A stretch of DNA of 64,000 nucleotides from Seriola aureovittata (GCF_021018895.1 NC_079377.1:19617501-19681500), one strand, 5' to 3'; positions 14,234-26,352 are shown, numbered from the stretch's first letter. Numbers and translations are program-made. Notes: generated by a model from the letters alone, not told the origin.

Positions 14234-15213
14234 GTAATGACATGTTCATATGTATATGACATAGATTTATTCTGTCTTATTAGAGGTTATTTTTATCACC
14301 AAACAACATAAGCCAAACAGCAAAGCGCAACAAGGAAAGTGCAGTAAATTATGTGTGGTTCTTTTTGCTTTTTTTTTGTTTCTCTTTTTAGGGTTGGGGT
14401 GGGGGGGGGGGGGGGGGGTGTTGTCATGGGCAGATGTGTGTTTGTGGAGTCTGTTACACCTCCAAACAGCATTTTGCTAATGAAAATGAGTGGCTGCATT
14501 TAGGAGGGTTATGTGGAAACTTTTTGCCTTTTTTGCCATTACCACAAGAGAGCAGCCTCAGGAAGGAAGGGTTGAAACTGTTAACTGTCTCATGGATGGA
14601 GGGTGTGTGTGTGTGTGTGTTCGAGTATATGCGTCATTAATTGAGTTTCCAACCCATAGGGTACAGATGCCCACAACTGATATAGCAGATCTTTGTGTGT
14701 GTCTTTTTGTGTGTGTGTGTCAAAGGTTCTAATAGCCTCCAGATTATCACTCTGTAGTCCAGCCGCTCTCAATTAAAATCCCATTTCCTGTCACGGGCAC
14801 TAGATCAAAATAGGCTGTGTTGTACTGTGGATGCACTTTTTGCCCTAGTGCCTGTAGTCTAGTTTTGGAGTGGGGGTGCTTTTGTTGAATCCATTAATCT
14901 ACTCTGCTTTTTGTTTTTAGTCCATTCTAGTCCCATTGTTGAATCCCAATCTGCTGTAGACTACTAAAGTATTTTAACTGTTGCTTTACAAAGCAACCTG
15001 GCTGGCCAGATGTACAGATTCTCCTAAATAAAGATTCAATGGAATTTGGTTTAGTTTATTTTAGTGGTTGGCTTTTTATGGTATGTTTATTTTTTTCCCT
15101 GACTTTGAGTTTGACCTCTACGTAACAGCCCTGCATTTATGTCCTGCTTTCTGGGTCATCTAAACAACCAGAAATCTCACAACCTGCCCTCTCAATGTTT
15201 CTCTTTGATCCAG
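14234..15213. other. ccdc88a intron
   Basis: A 980-bp intron containing the poly-G run and short TG runs (14601-14620, 14694-14720). No further feature was recognised. Confidence 0.85.
14401..14418. repeat. Poly-G run
   Basis: Eighteen consecutive G residues, flanked on the left by GGTTGGGGT, about 170 bp after e4. On the transcribed RNA this could form a G-quadruplex. It is also a likely assembly error point. Confidence 0.9.
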
Positions 15214-15386
15214 ACTATAGTGGAGTTAACCCAGGAGAGAGACTGTGTGCAGTTGTCTCCACTGGCTCCCTGTCCAACACAGTCCCCTGGTGACTCCCCC
15301 AGCATGAGGAGGACTGAAAGCCGACAACATCTCTCTGTGGAATTGGCTGATGCCAAGGCCAGGATCCGGCGCCTGCGACAGGAACT
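15214..15386 (+). CDS. ccdc88a: ccdc88a exon e5 (start of coiled coil)
   Basis: A 173-nt exon after gatccag, ending two bases into a Leu codon before GTGAGTG. It encodes TIVELTQERD, a Pro/Ser linker, then RRTESRQHLSVELADAKAR and RLRQE. The RTESRQHLSVELADAK block is typical of CCDC88A. The corresponding human Daple segment, as I recall it, differs. This is one of the main reasons for calling girdin. Confidence 0.96.
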
Positions 15387-16702
15387 GTGAGTGCCACAGC
15401 TTTATCAGCTAGATAAGTAATTGCTTAAATTGGGCAAAGGGGATATAAATGGAGATGAAACAGGAAATGTAAACAAGCCTGATTCAATCTCGGTAGCTAC
15501 CAAGTTCAAGAACTACATTCAAAGAGGTAATTTCCTGAAATAAGATGGCAGCTATCACTCCTGATCTTGTTTGCTACTAAAGTTCCTATTTTGTTACCGT
15601 TGCAGTTTCTCCTACTGTTGCATCTTTGAACTGCAAACCCTAATTAATATTGGCTAGTTCTTAAAGATAAAGTAATTCATGGTCATCAAGGTCATTACTT
15701 GTACTTCATGAGCCGTATTTTGAGCACTAGGAACACATTTTTACTATTTTTAGACAATATTTATCCAAAAAAAAAATTCAAACATTGTTTTTGTCTTGAA
15801 CTTTGTAACTGATATTACACTGATGATTTTAAGAGGGTTTTCACTGGTTATGGCTGACTTGTCTCTAATTGCATTAGATGGTTGTTTTTCTTAGCTTTTT
15901 GGAGACCAGATTCGTCATATACTTATAACATATAATTATTGAGAAATTAAGAAAGATAAATATTTTAGGCAATAGAATATTTCTACTGTAACTCAGCAGG
16001 CTTGCTCATACAGAGCCTGCTGTTGTCCCCCACTGTGTACTTAAGTGGAGAAATGATGTAAGAATAACTCATTGTAATAGTTTTGGAAAAGGCTTTAGGT
16101 CATATATTTGCGTCTATCATTTAGTCCTTATAATTTGCTAAATTTTTTGTTCTGTCTCTTTTGTCAAATAGACAATGGTCTGCTCAGGGCTAACTGAAAG
16201 GCTAAATTATGGTTTTTTAACAAGTGGTTGTTACTCAGAATGGAGTGCAGGTCATCCTCTGCTTGGGCACATGAAAAGACTGAAAAGCATCTCTCCCTAA
16301 GTGAACCTAAACCCATTCATGGGAATTTTCAAGCTGAAAAGGTCTGACATTCATCACTCTAGACATCTCCCTTATACTTCTTTGACCTACATTATGACGA
16401 TTTCTTCAGTAGACCTAAATAGCGCTACAGAGCGGCAGCCAACAGGCCAGTGAATTATTTTGTTTCGTGGTTGCTATGGTATTGTTTACTTGTTGCTGTG
16501 GCGTCCGTGACAGAGGTTTTTTTCTCGTGTGATGGGCCGAACGAGGGACAAAAAGTCGGTCCATGCTAATGTAGTCTGGTCACATGATTGCGATTTCTTT
16601 TCTGGGGCAGAAGAGGAGTGTATTTGTTGTGTGTGGGTGCCCGCACATGCACAGATATTTGCTCTGCATAAAAATGTAGACGTGAGTGTCTACTGTGTGG
16701 TC

Positions 16703-16753
16703 TCGTGTGTGTGCGTGTGTGCGTGCGCGTGCGTGCGTGCGTGCGTGCGTGTG

Positions 16754-16784
<31 letters not shown>
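16703..16784. repeat. (GTGC/GT)n microsatellite
   Basis: A mixed alternating purine-pyrimidine tract of GT and GCGT units. Such tracts can adopt Z-DNA. Confidence 0.92.
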
Positions 16785-17630
16785 CTGAAGGAGAGCGGGT
16801 CAGAGCCGGGGGGTATAACTTAGTGTTCCCACAGTGGTCTGTTTGTTAATGTGTCTGTTAAAGCTACTGCGGCTTGGCTGCTTTTCCTTCTCCTGTTCCA
16901 GCTCAAACACACTGAGTTTATACCTATGAAAACACTTTGAGTAATATTTAGGGCTGTTATTCCACAGTTAGTCTTTACCTGTTTCCGAGACCAAACATTT
17001 ATTTGTACTATTTCCATTTATCTACCTCTAAAAGTCCCTTATTAGTTTTAAATGTACATGTATTGTACCTGTTCTTTTTCAAAGCAATCAGACAGAGACA
17101 TCTAGATAGAAAATAGATTTTTTTTTAGTTGCATTCTTTGGATCTGAAATATGACAATTTGTTACAAAACACTAACGCAACTAGTTGATGAGAACATATT
17201 TTTAAGCATTATATCCTTTAGAGTAAATTATTGAAACAGAATCTTTAGCAATGGGAAATCATGACCCATTTGCTGTTACTCACCTAAAGTCTTTCTGCGT
17301 TGCGGGTCAACCAGCCAGGACAATGTGAATGTCAGTACAGTGGATCATTAACTACTACAAACTCTAACTCAGTGAGATGAAAGACAGGGATGTTCTGTTA
17401 TGCTGGAGTGCGAGACTACCAAATTTTTAATGTGCACATTTTGTTCTTGACTGACAGTAGTTGTACAAAGTATAGTTTGCTGCCTTGTTACCTTCATTCA
17501 ACAAGCACGACTCATTCATTTGTCATTATTTGTTATTATAGAATTGAACATTAAAAGTCAGTTTGGTTGATTTTCTTCATGTGTCATGTTTGGTGATGTT
17601 TATCAACAAGCTGTGTATACATGTACAATA

Positions 17631-18290
17631 CATGTGAGTAGGGCTGGGACGATTATCCGACGTAATCGACGTTGTCGATTATAAAAATTATTCGACGTGG
17701 AATTTTAGTGTCGACGCGTCGTGTAAAACCACACAGGGTAAATGTTCATAGAACAAAACCGGAACTTTCTAATGGGACAGTTTATATCCATCGTCTTTGG
17801 TTTACCCGGATACAAGCGCAGCGCACGGACTGGGACAACGCGGTGACGTAATTGAAGTCATTGACTACGTGAATGATTTGCGTCTGTGTAATCTATTTTA
17901 ACAACAAGGCGGCGTCTACCAGCAATACGACGGAGCGTGTGGAGCAACACGCGGCAAAAAAGGCTCGCACACGGTCCTCCAAAGTTTGGGAATACTTTAA
18001 TCTTGACACCAACGGTGCGGTAGACTGCAGACTCTGCAAAGTGCATCTGGCATATCTCTCTAGCACGACAGTCATGCACGAGCACATAAAGAGGAAACAC
18101 CATGGTGCAGCGAGTCAAGATGTTGGACGGGGCAAATTGTTATATTAAATGACTAACTGGAAAATAATTTCAATAAAATTACTGTTAGGTTAATAAAAAA
18201 AATAATCGTTAGATTAGTCGAATAATTGAAAAAATAATCGCTAGATTAATCGTTTAAAAAATAATCGTTTGGGACATCCCTACATGTGAG
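17631..18290 (+). mobile_element. Non-autonomous hAT transposon with BED zinc finger remnant
   Basis: The element body is 17639-18282, flanked by a perfect 8-bp duplication CATGTGAG at 17631-17638 and 18283-18290, the target-duplication length of hAT elements. The ends are imperfect inverted repeats: TAGGGCTGGGACGATTA on the left, and TAGGGATGTCCCAAACGATTA as the complement of the right end. Inside is a short ORF with a BED-type zinc finger and no transposase catalytic part, so the copy cannot move by itself. Identical target duplications suggest a fairly recent insertion into the ccdc88a intron. Confidence 0.92.
17873..18148 (+). pseudogene. Truncated hAT transposase, BED zinc finger only
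   Basis: This 91-codon ORF encodes SSKVWEYFNLDTNGAVDCRL followed by a C-x2-C ... H-x4-H finger (DCRLCKVH ... MHEHIKRKH), the BED DNA-binding fold of ZBED/hAT transposases. It stops soon after the finger (GRGKLLY), so the RNase-H-like catalytic domain and the dimerisation domain are absent. It lies wholly inside the element bounded by the 8-bp duplications. Expression is not shown. Confidence 0.85.
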
Positions 18291-18965
18291 TGTGCATGTT
18301 GTGTATTTGGTAGTCAAAGTTTAACCACAGGTGATACTACAGTGATTCCTGCTGAGGTGATGTGTTGATACAGCTTCATATTTGAATGCTGCATCATCTG
18401 AGGTATTAAAAAGTGCTTTTTGTTAGTTCTCAGAAACACAGCTATTTCTGTTTGAGACAGGGCCAAGATTTAGGGTTACAGATAGAACTCAAGGTTAGGG
18501 TAAGAGGCAGAGCAGTTAAACGTTTAGACAGGTCAGACTAAGAATAAAGATTGTCTTTATTCCTTGGCTTTTTAAATATATCAGTGCATGCAAGTGTTTG
18601 TGTGTGTGCTTGCGCAGATGCAACGAGTGTTAAACCATTAACATAAGCACCAGAGCCAGCTGCATCCATAATATGAGCCCAAAGCTAATCTGCCATGCAA
18701 GACTTGACAGGTGTTTGTGATTTGGGGAAGGGAGGGTTGTGGGGGACGGGGAGAGGCAGCGAGAGGTGGAGGGGGTTAGCTGATGAAACAAAAACAGAAA
18801 TGGGTGCAGGAACATCCTGCCTGAATATAGACGTCAGCTTCCCAAATAATGTTAGCTGTGGGGGAAAAAAAGGAGGATGCCTTTTCCTTATTGAGATGCA
18901 CCCTGCAACTCCAGAGAGTTGTAATCAAATGGGCCATAAGATGTTCAGTGGAGCAGTGTTTCATA

Positions 18966-18968
<3 letters not shown>

Positions 18969-19024
<56 letters not shown>

Positions 19025-19043
19025 ACACACAGACACACACACA
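18969..19043. repeat. (AC)n microsatellite
   Basis: A long AC run followed by AGACACAC variants, in the same ccdc88a intron as the hAT insertion. Confidence 0.95.
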
Positions 19044-20401
19044 GGAACAGCATCTCAGGAATGCAGTTGTTTTCCTTCAAAGCACTGTGACACATTCTCC
19101 TTCTATGGTAGGAGAGTGGAGAATCAGCACATGTACACAAATTGATACAGACAGCAAATGTCAGGCTGCCCTGTTTCACTGCCACTTTAACAAATGATAC
19201 AGGAGAGTGTTTGATAGCAGATAGCAAGACCCTGCTATTGAGGGTATAGGAATGAGACATTGAATTTTGAGTTTTGTACCACAACCAGAAACTCTTAACT
19301 TTCTTCTCTCCACCCCTAATCTTATCTGTTGTGGTATTTTCTTTTGAAGAAAGGAAGATGACTGGTTTGAGCCTCGGGGGCAGATTTGCATATGTTTACT
19401 CCTGAAGTAGTCACACGGTACTATATATTCTTCAGTTGTTTTTAACCGCCTCCCTTGTCAGTACGTGTGTTATGTCAGTGAGTGTGATGTCCAGCAGAAG
19501 GAGATTGTTTATTAGTAACCCTATTCACAAGACACAGGACAGATATTGTGTCCCAACCACCACAGCTCGAACACACCAGACACAATAGGCTGTTTTTACT
19601 TAAAAAACTGGGTTTGTGGGTTTACTGATGTCTTGAAATCAGCATGTGAGATGCTGATGTCTATAACTTACCAACAAAGGCCTATTATACTTAATGGGCT
19701 GTTGCCTATGTTATGTGTCCATGTCCAAGAAGTGTTTATACCAACTAACTCATCAAAATTGTAATGAAAATATTACCTGAAAGTGATAATTTGAATACAG
19801 AATCTATGACCTCCCAATACTTACTTACTTAAAGTAGGATTGGTTTTAAATCTTTTTAGTTGAGTCTTCAGTTCACAACTTCAGGGTGACTATGTAATCC
19901 TGTTGAAACTGATGCTCTTGCATGATTAATAGCAATAATTTACTAAAACAAACCAAACAATATAAAAACTGCCAAGCTACTGAAACTGCTTCTACTAAAT
20001 ACTGGAAGTAAAATGAAGATAGTGAAGCTGGTAGTGTAAAGTTTATCAAATGCAACTATTCTCTGCAACTGTGTCAATAAGTTGCCACCATTAAATGATT
20101 TGGCTGCAAACCTTGAAATGGAAATAGCCCTAAAGGAACGTCCTTGTTAATAGTCTGATTTGATAAAGGCACAAACACACACACTTAAAAGAACTTGTCA
20201 CATGATTTTTTTGTGTATGGTTATATGTTAAACGTTCTGTCAGAAACACAAAAACATAATTTTCTTGCTTTCTGCTACAGAAAAAAAACTGCCTTTCTCT
20301 TGCTCCTGGCACTTTCTCTCTTCGTCCTCTTTCTAGGTCACATCCTCTGACCTTTTCCGTTTTTCCCTTGTTTAACCAACCCTCCCCTTTCTTTTTTTCA
20401 G

Positions 20402-20483
20402 AGAGGAGAAGAGTGAGCAGCTTTTGGACACCAGACAGGAGCTTGAGAACATGGAGGTGGAGCTCAAGAGGCTTCAGCAAGAG
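20402..20483 (+). CDS. ccdc88a: ccdc88a exon e6 (coiled coil)
   Basis: An 82-nt exon after a pyrimidine tract and tttttcag, ending before GTAATG. With CT from e5 it encodes LEEKSEQLLDTRQELENMEV then ELKRLQQE, matching girdin. A (CA)n run starts about 27 bp after its donor (20510-20552). Confidence 0.95.
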
Positions 20484-20506
20484 GTAATGCCACAAGTCAC
20501 AGCATC

Positions 20507-20509
<3 letters not shown>

Positions 20510-20552
<43 letters not shown>
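20510..20552. repeat. (CA)n microsatellite close to the e6 donor
   Basis: An uninterrupted CA run beginning about 27 bp into the intron after e6. Confidence 0.95.
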
Positions 20553-20553
<1 letters not shown>

Positions 20554-21109
20554 GCACACGAACGTTCATCTGACTCCCTCTTCCCTTCACCTGCTCCTCC
20601 TTCCTCTGTCTAAGTACTTTGTTTCTGCAACGCTGCCAGGCTTTAATCAGCTAGCTAGTGACTTAGCTCATTAGGGGCTATTAGAGCTATCTTTAGTCGA
20701 GCAACAAGCTCACATGGCTTTTGATTTGGAGTGGGCGGCAGGCTGACTGCTGGGCGAACAGACTGGATGGTCTAAGCAAGGTGGATGAGTTCAGTGTGCG
20801 TGCGTGCGTGTGTATAGAGTTTGTTCTGTTCTGTATGTTTTTGTGTAATGAGACTTAAACTGTGAGTTGGTCATTGATAGTTTACTAGTTGTACAAGATC
20901 ACATAATTGGTTAACAGTGCCTTGTTAAAAAAAAAAAAAAGTATTTTTGGTACATGATAAACAGATGTATAATCTGTTTACATTCTTGTTTATGCAATTC
21001 ATTATTTAGAGATATTCTCTTGTGTATTTTTTTTTATTGCAAACATTTGCAAATACTTAAACATATATCCACACATTGATGTTCTATATTTGGCTGTCAA
21101 CTCCTGCAG

Positions 21110-21268
21110 AGCTACCAGCTGCTGTCAGACGCCCGGTCGGCTCGGGCCTACCGTGACGAGCTGGACGCACTCAGAGAGAAAGCGATCCGTGTCGACAAAC
21201 TGGAGAGCGAGCTGAGCCGATACAAGGAGAGACTCCACGACATTGAGTTTTACAAGGCCAGAGTCGAG
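21110..21268 (+). CDS. ccdc88a: ccdc88a exon e7 (coiled coil)
   Basis: A 159-nt phase 0-0 exon after ctcctgcag, ending before GTACAC. It encodes [20 protein letters not shown] then [14 protein letters not shown] ... [13 protein letters not shown]. Heptad-rich and nearly identical to mammalian girdin. Confidence 0.96.
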
Positions 21269-21833
21269 GTACACAACTGCACACACAGTGCATTAGGTCA
21301 AGCCAAGAGGATGGTGTTTGTTAAAGCACATGCCTGGGATACTTGAGCATCATGTAGCTGACATCAAAAGAACTAGCTATTGAAACATAAACAGCTCTTA
21401 ATAATATTAGTTTAAGCTGGACATGTTGTGAACTTCAACATGTGACCAATATGCACGACCCCAGTGACTGTCACATATTATGCACACTGAATACATTATC
21501 CTAGACAACCCTTTATTTTTTGTGCCTTTAAACAAACATGCATATGTAGATAAACGTACTTTAGAGGTAAAAAGGTTTGTTCAGGTTGTAGTGATGCATG
21601 TAAAACAGGCACATTGTTTGGACCCATTCTGTACAATATAGTAAGTCAGATTTGAGCTTCTGTTTTAGGAGACAGACAAGAGAAGTAAAAAAATGTTTCT
21701 ACGATCTAATTGGTAATGCAATGCTGTTAATATAAGAATTAACAAAAAGAAAATGACATTGCCAATAATTTTTGTGCTAGCTGCAGTGGTTATGTTTTGT
21801 TTAACATCTCTGCCGATGTGGTGATTTCTGTAG

Positions 21834-21980
21834 GAGCTGAAGGAGGACAACCAGATCCTGCTGGAGACTAAGACCATGCTGGAGGAACAGCTGGATGCTA
21901 GCAGGACCCGGTCTGACAAACTGCACCTCCTAGAAAAAGAGAATTTGCAGCTCAAATCCAAGATCCACGACCTGGAGATG
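21834..21980 (+). CDS. ccdc88a: ccdc88a exon e8 (coiled coil)
   Basis: A 147-nt phase 0-0 exon after ttctgtag, ending before GTGAGA. It encodes [20 protein letters not shown] ... [18 protein letters not shown], a conserved girdin coiled-coil block. Confidence 0.96.
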
Positions 21981-22196
21981 GTGAGATGACGGATTTATGG
22001 ATCAGTGTTTCACTGTCAGTGTAGATTTTTTTGGATAATTTCTCCGGTGACAATTCAGTTGATGGATGCAGATTGGAGTGTGACGAGAGTTTGAGCTAGA
22101 GAGCCTGAGGTTCGAATCAAAACTCAGGATCAGTGGTAGAGGTAAAAAAAAGCATTTATTTATCTCAACACGCCCTCCAATCTCTATTATCTCCAG

Positions 22197-22341
22197 GAGC
22201 GGGACATGGACCGTAAGCGTATGGAGGAGCTGTTGGAAGAGAACCTCGTGCTTGAGATGGCCCAGAAACAGAGCATGGATGAGTCTCTGCACCTGGGCTG
22301 GGAGTTGGAGCAACTATCCAAGACACCGGAGCTGACTGAAG
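22197..22341 (+). CDS. ccdc88a: ccdc88a exon e9 (coiled coil)
   Basis: A 145-nt exon after atctccag, ending one base into a codon before GTGAGC. It encodes [20 protein letters not shown] ... [20 protein letters not shown]. The sequence [14 protein letters not shown] is characteristic of girdin. Confidence 0.96.
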
Positions 22342-22911
22342 GTGAGCTGTAGTTGGAGCCAAGGATGTTTTTAAACCCAGAAAACCGGAGAATGTTTCTG
22401 TGTGTTAAGTGACATCTAGAATAAGTTCTTTAAAAAAGCACACAAAGAGGAATTGGGTGTTGAGTTAAAATACCATGTTATTACCTGAGTTACCAGGTTC
22501 AAGCTGAAAGATTTAGAAAGCCAACAGACCAGGCTTTGGTCATTGGCTCTTGGCCCTGGCGTCACCCACATGTCCCTTGTACATTTGCCAGCCTCCACTG
22601 GGTTTTCTTTCCACTTGGTTAAGACCTGTAATTAATATTCAGTGGCTCCTGGAGGATAATCTGTGCGTTTGGATTAAAAAAGCTGTTAAGAGGTTTAACT
22701 AGCCAGGGATCTGGATAAAGACTTTGTATGGGCGGTAGGGGTTGTTTGTTAAAATGGCACTTTAAAAGCTTTAAGACCTGTAAAGTTGAAACGTAGGGCT
22801 TTGTATTAATTTAATTTTTGGTGGACTTACTGTAATCTTTACTGTAATTTTTTTTTTATAGTGATTTAAAACTGATGTGCTAAGCATGTTTTCTTGCTGT
22901 CATTGACCCAG

Positions 22912-23090
22912 CCCCTCAGAAGTCTCTGGGTGAGGAGGTGAATGAGCTGACCTCGAGCCGCCTGTTGAAGTTGGAGAAAGACAACCAGAGCTTGCTGAAG
23001 ACTGTGGAGGAACTAAGAGGAGCAGCCAGTCAGGACACCTTCGGGAAACTGTCTAAAGTCAACCACGAAAACCAGAGACTGAACCAGAAA
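22912..23090 (+). CDS. ccdc88a: ccdc88a exon e10 (coiled coil)
   Basis: A 179-nt exon after gacccag, ending in phase 0 before GTAAGT. With G from e9 it reads APQKSLGEEVNELTSSRLLK ... ENQRLNQK. It matches the girdin APQKSLGHEVNELTSSRLLK block (recalled). Confidence 0.96.
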
Positions 23091-24624
23091 GTAAGTAATT
23101 AACTTATTATTTAAGTATTTGTCTTTGGTTGGGTAAGAAGTGAGGGCTAATTGACAGTTCTAAGTAATTTCCTGTTTTTTATTCTTAGAAAAATATGTAT
23201 GACTCACATTGAATGACTCAATGGCTAATTACACAAATAAATATACTCTTCTAACATTTTCTCATCTCTTCAGCGCTTTTGACAAAATTAACGATGAAAT
23301 CTTCAAAATGGTTTGAATATTTACATCATGGACATCAGAATGTCACAGTGCAAAAGCTTATCTCCAATACCATCCTCTGAGGGGTACCTCATGGCTCCAT
23401 TCTTGGTCCAGTGCTCTTTGTAATTTACATCAATGCTTCTTACTCATTGCAGATGATACAAATGTCATAATTTGACAACTTTATATACTACTAATTTTGT
23501 TATTTCAAAGGTTTTGGCAAAAATGCTCACCTTACAACATGTCCATATAATAATGAAAAAAATTAAATTTGATTAGTCATCTTTTAGTTTCATAGCTTTT
23601 TCAGGGAAAATGGGGTGTATTAAGACATCAGATTGCCTGTCAAATAAGTTCTGAATCAGGAGAATCACATTGCAAGCTGATAACTGTGTTGATGCGTATG
23701 TTGGACAGTTTTCATCTGTAGGCTCGAACATGCCTGCACAACTTAGTAACCCAAAAGCCAAAACCCACATTTCTGACAGTTTAAAATAAAGTGAGCATGA
23801 GCTATGTATCAGTTATACTACAGATACTTTGAGCGCACTGTCTCTCTCTAAGGACACTTTGCAGTTTCCTTTTCTGCCCCTTATCAGGGTCAACACCAAG
23901 ATTAGCATATTGGACCAGCACTCCTCCATAATATATCACGCTAACACTTGGCTTTAGACCTTTTCACACAGTCGCATTGAGATATAAAAAAGGGAAAGGA
24001 GAGCGTATAGAGAAGGGTGGATAGGAGGATGAAAGCAAAGCTGTAAATCCAGGCAGCCCCTTGCCTTTTCTTTTCCAGTCTTTGACACTCAAACGCCCCT
24101 CACTAAGAGAAGTCTCTCAGCTATTTTCAGAAACATAAGCCTCTCTCTGTGCCCCCTGAATAAAAAAGCATGAAATAGTGTTTTTCTCCCACAAAGAGAA
24201 AATCCAAAGTGAGTGTCCTGAGGTCTAGAGCCAAAAAACATTAAAATGTGAATACAGCTACTGGTAGACTCTACCGATAGAAATAATGTCATTTAATATA
24301 TATATATCTGTGTGTGTGTATACTTAAACTTGAGTGTGTTTGTCTGCAGAGGTGTGACAGAATGAGATGATATATTACGTTTGTAGCATGGATTAATAAT
24401 TGCACCAGCTTCTTTGTGATTGCGAAACACAGAGTAACTCATGGTATTATTCCTTGGCCACAATAACTATCCCTACAGTGAGTGCTTTATGATATCTGTG
24501 TAACTGACAGGAAAATAGCTGACAGTAATTTCTGAGCCACCATCAGTTATCCCCACAAACACTAATCATTAAAACCCAATCAAAATCATGGGATATTTTA
24601 AGATGCTACTTTCTTTGTGTCCAG
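23091..24624. other. Intron with a decayed LINE fragment
   Basis: A 1.5-kb intron. Positions 23272-23475 carry a broken non-LTR reverse-transcriptase segment. The remainder shows only short TG and AT runs near 24298-24320. Confidence 0.8.
23272..23475 (+). mobile_element. Degenerate non-LTR retrotransposon (RT fragment)
   Basis: Three out-of-frame pieces match the usual order of LINE reverse-transcriptase motifs: SAFDKINDEIF (23272 onward), GVPHGSILGPVLFVIYIN (23381 onward) and ADDTN (23449 onward), which covers the catalytic A/DD box. At least two frameshifts and a stop separate them, so this is a dead relic in the same orientation as ccdc88a. The clade (RTE, L2, Rex1 or other) cannot be set from so short a piece. 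Confidence 0.75.
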
Positions 24625-24762
24625 TTGGAGCTGCTGCAGACTGAGCTGACAGCAGACAGAGAGTCGCTCCGCAGCGCCGAGTCGCTCAGCACTGACCTGA
24701 TGAAGGAGAAGGCTTTACTGGAGAAGACTCTCGAAACACTTAGAGAAAACTCTGAGAGACAG
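24625..24762 (+). CDS. ccdc88a: ccdc88a exon e11 (coiled coil)
   Basis: A 138-nt phase 0-0 exon after gtgtccag, encoding LELLQTELTADRESLRSAES ... LMKEKALLEKTLETLRENSE. Its donor runs directly into a (CA)n repeat: CAG|GTACACACAC. Confidence 0.95.

Positions 24763-24797
<35 letters not shown>
24763..24797. repeat. (CA)n microsatellite forming the e11 donor
   Basis: The CA run begins at the third intron base, so the 5' splice site itself is GTACAC followed by repeat. Confidence 0.95.
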
Positions 24798-24799
<2 letters not shown>

Positions 24800-25829
24800 T
24801 CCTGTCAGTGATAATTGCGTTTGTGCTATTTTTCCTGAATGCCACATTATAGCTGAACGATACATGGCTGACTTATTTAGGCCCATTATGTTTGAGATGG
24901 CAGAACAAGTTAGAGCAGTTAATCTAATATGTTGCAGCTAAATTACATCAAGCATTCGTGTGCTTTACAATATAGTTAACATTGCAGTCTGTATACTGCA
25001 CAAGCATATGGCCAGGCAAACCAACACATTCAGACAAACAGAGCTTTGAGACTGTGCGTCATACACGCCGCTCTCTCCACAAAACCATCATTGATTCTAA
25101 TTCCAGGAAGCTCCAAGAAAATAACATGAGTAAGCCGTGTAATTTACCAAAGTCTATGCTGTTTTCTTGAGAGCAATCTTTGTGCAATTGATTCACGTTT
25201 GGCTCACAAACCTATTAAGTGAAAATACCACTATGTTTTATTGACTGCACAGATTTCTGGCACTCTGGCCCAGATGCAGTCGCTCGCTGTGTGTCTGCAG
25301 GGATCTTATAGCTGTTAGACCCAAATCTGACAGCTATGATTAGTTTAACCATCTGATTTGTAAAATCCAGCCTTGATGAGGCACAGAGGCAGAGAAAACA
25401 CAACACACTGTATTCACAGATTACTGTGGGCAATTCTTTCCAGTTGGTTGTAAACATAATGAGCACAACATTCAAATGAACTGCATTTTTGTGTAGTCTT
25501 TATAAGCTTTTGTATCTTTTGTGTTTCTACATGTCATTAACGGTCCTTCTTGATGCCTTTTTGAATTCTTATGAGTTTATTTGAGAAACTAAATGAAAAT
25601 TTGAAGCAGGAACTTCAGGCTTCCTTCTTGTATAAGCAACAGCTCCTTACATAAAAAGTCAGAAAGCACAGGATTGTGAAACTTCTGAACAATAAACATT
25701 TTTTATCAGCCCCAATGTTCCACAAACAACAGGTGGGAGAGACCTGCCTGGGTAGAACTAAATCTAAAGCTTGTAAGTCCAAATCATCATATTAAACATG
25801 ACGTCATTATAACTCTGTCTGCTCTCCAG

Positions 25830-26013
25830 CTGAAGGGTCTGGAGCAGGAGAACAAGCACCTGGGCCAGACGGTGTCGTCTCTGCGTCAGCGCTGCCAGGT
25901 TGGTGCTGAGGCCCGGGTCAAGGATGTGGAGAAAGAGAATCGTGTTCTCCACGAGTCCATCTGCGAGACAACTGCCAAACTCAATAAGATGGAGTTTGAA
26001 AGGAAACAACTAC
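25830..26013 (+). CDS. ccdc88a: ccdc88a exon e12 (coiled coil)
   Basis: A 184-nt exon after gctctccag, ending one base into an Arg codon before GTGAGTG. It encodes LKGLEQENKHLGQTVSSLRQ ... EARVKDVEKENRVLHES ... MEFERKQL, the girdin coiled coil. Confidence 0.96.
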
Positions 26014-26221
26014 GTGAGTGAAATGTTTTTTAAGAGTTTTTGGGATTCTTAGCATTAAGTGTGGGTGTGTTTTTTTTTTTTTCTCCACCTGTACTTTTTG
26101 ATCACAATGAATCACAACTACCTTTTAGTTTCTGGCTTCCTTTAGTTGCTTGTTTGTTCATTTTGAACTCACAGCATCAACATATTGGTTGTTTGTAACA
26201 ATGTGTGTATTTTGAATGCAG

Positions 26222-26352
26222 GTAAGGAACTTGAAGTGATGAAGGAGAAAGGTGAGAGAGCAGAGGAGCTGGAGATTCATATGCAGAAGCTGGAGAGGGA
26301 CAATGAGAGCCTGCAGAAGAAAGTTGCCAGTCTTGGAATCACCTGTGAAAAG
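26222..26352 (+). CDS. ccdc88a: ccdc88a exon e13 (coiled coil)
   Basis: A 131-nt exon, ending before GTGCGG. With C from e12 it encodes RKELEVMKEKGERAEELEIH ... LQKKVASLGITCEK. The exon starts with GTAAGG right after the acceptor AG, so a donor-like sequence sits at its own 5' edge. Confidence 0.95.

Larger units (their letters stand above)
15387..20401. other. ccdc88a intron carrying a hAT insertion
   Basis: This 5-kb intron contains a TG/GCGT microsatellite (16703-16784), a hAT-type element with target-site duplication (17631-18290) and a long (AC)n run (18969-19043). No exon fits the phase-2 junction between e5 and e6. Confidence 0.85.

Noticed and set aside
18776..19284. His/Thr- or Val/Cys-rich ORFs near 19 kb
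   Set aside because: They are translations of the (AC)n run at 18969-19043 on both strands.
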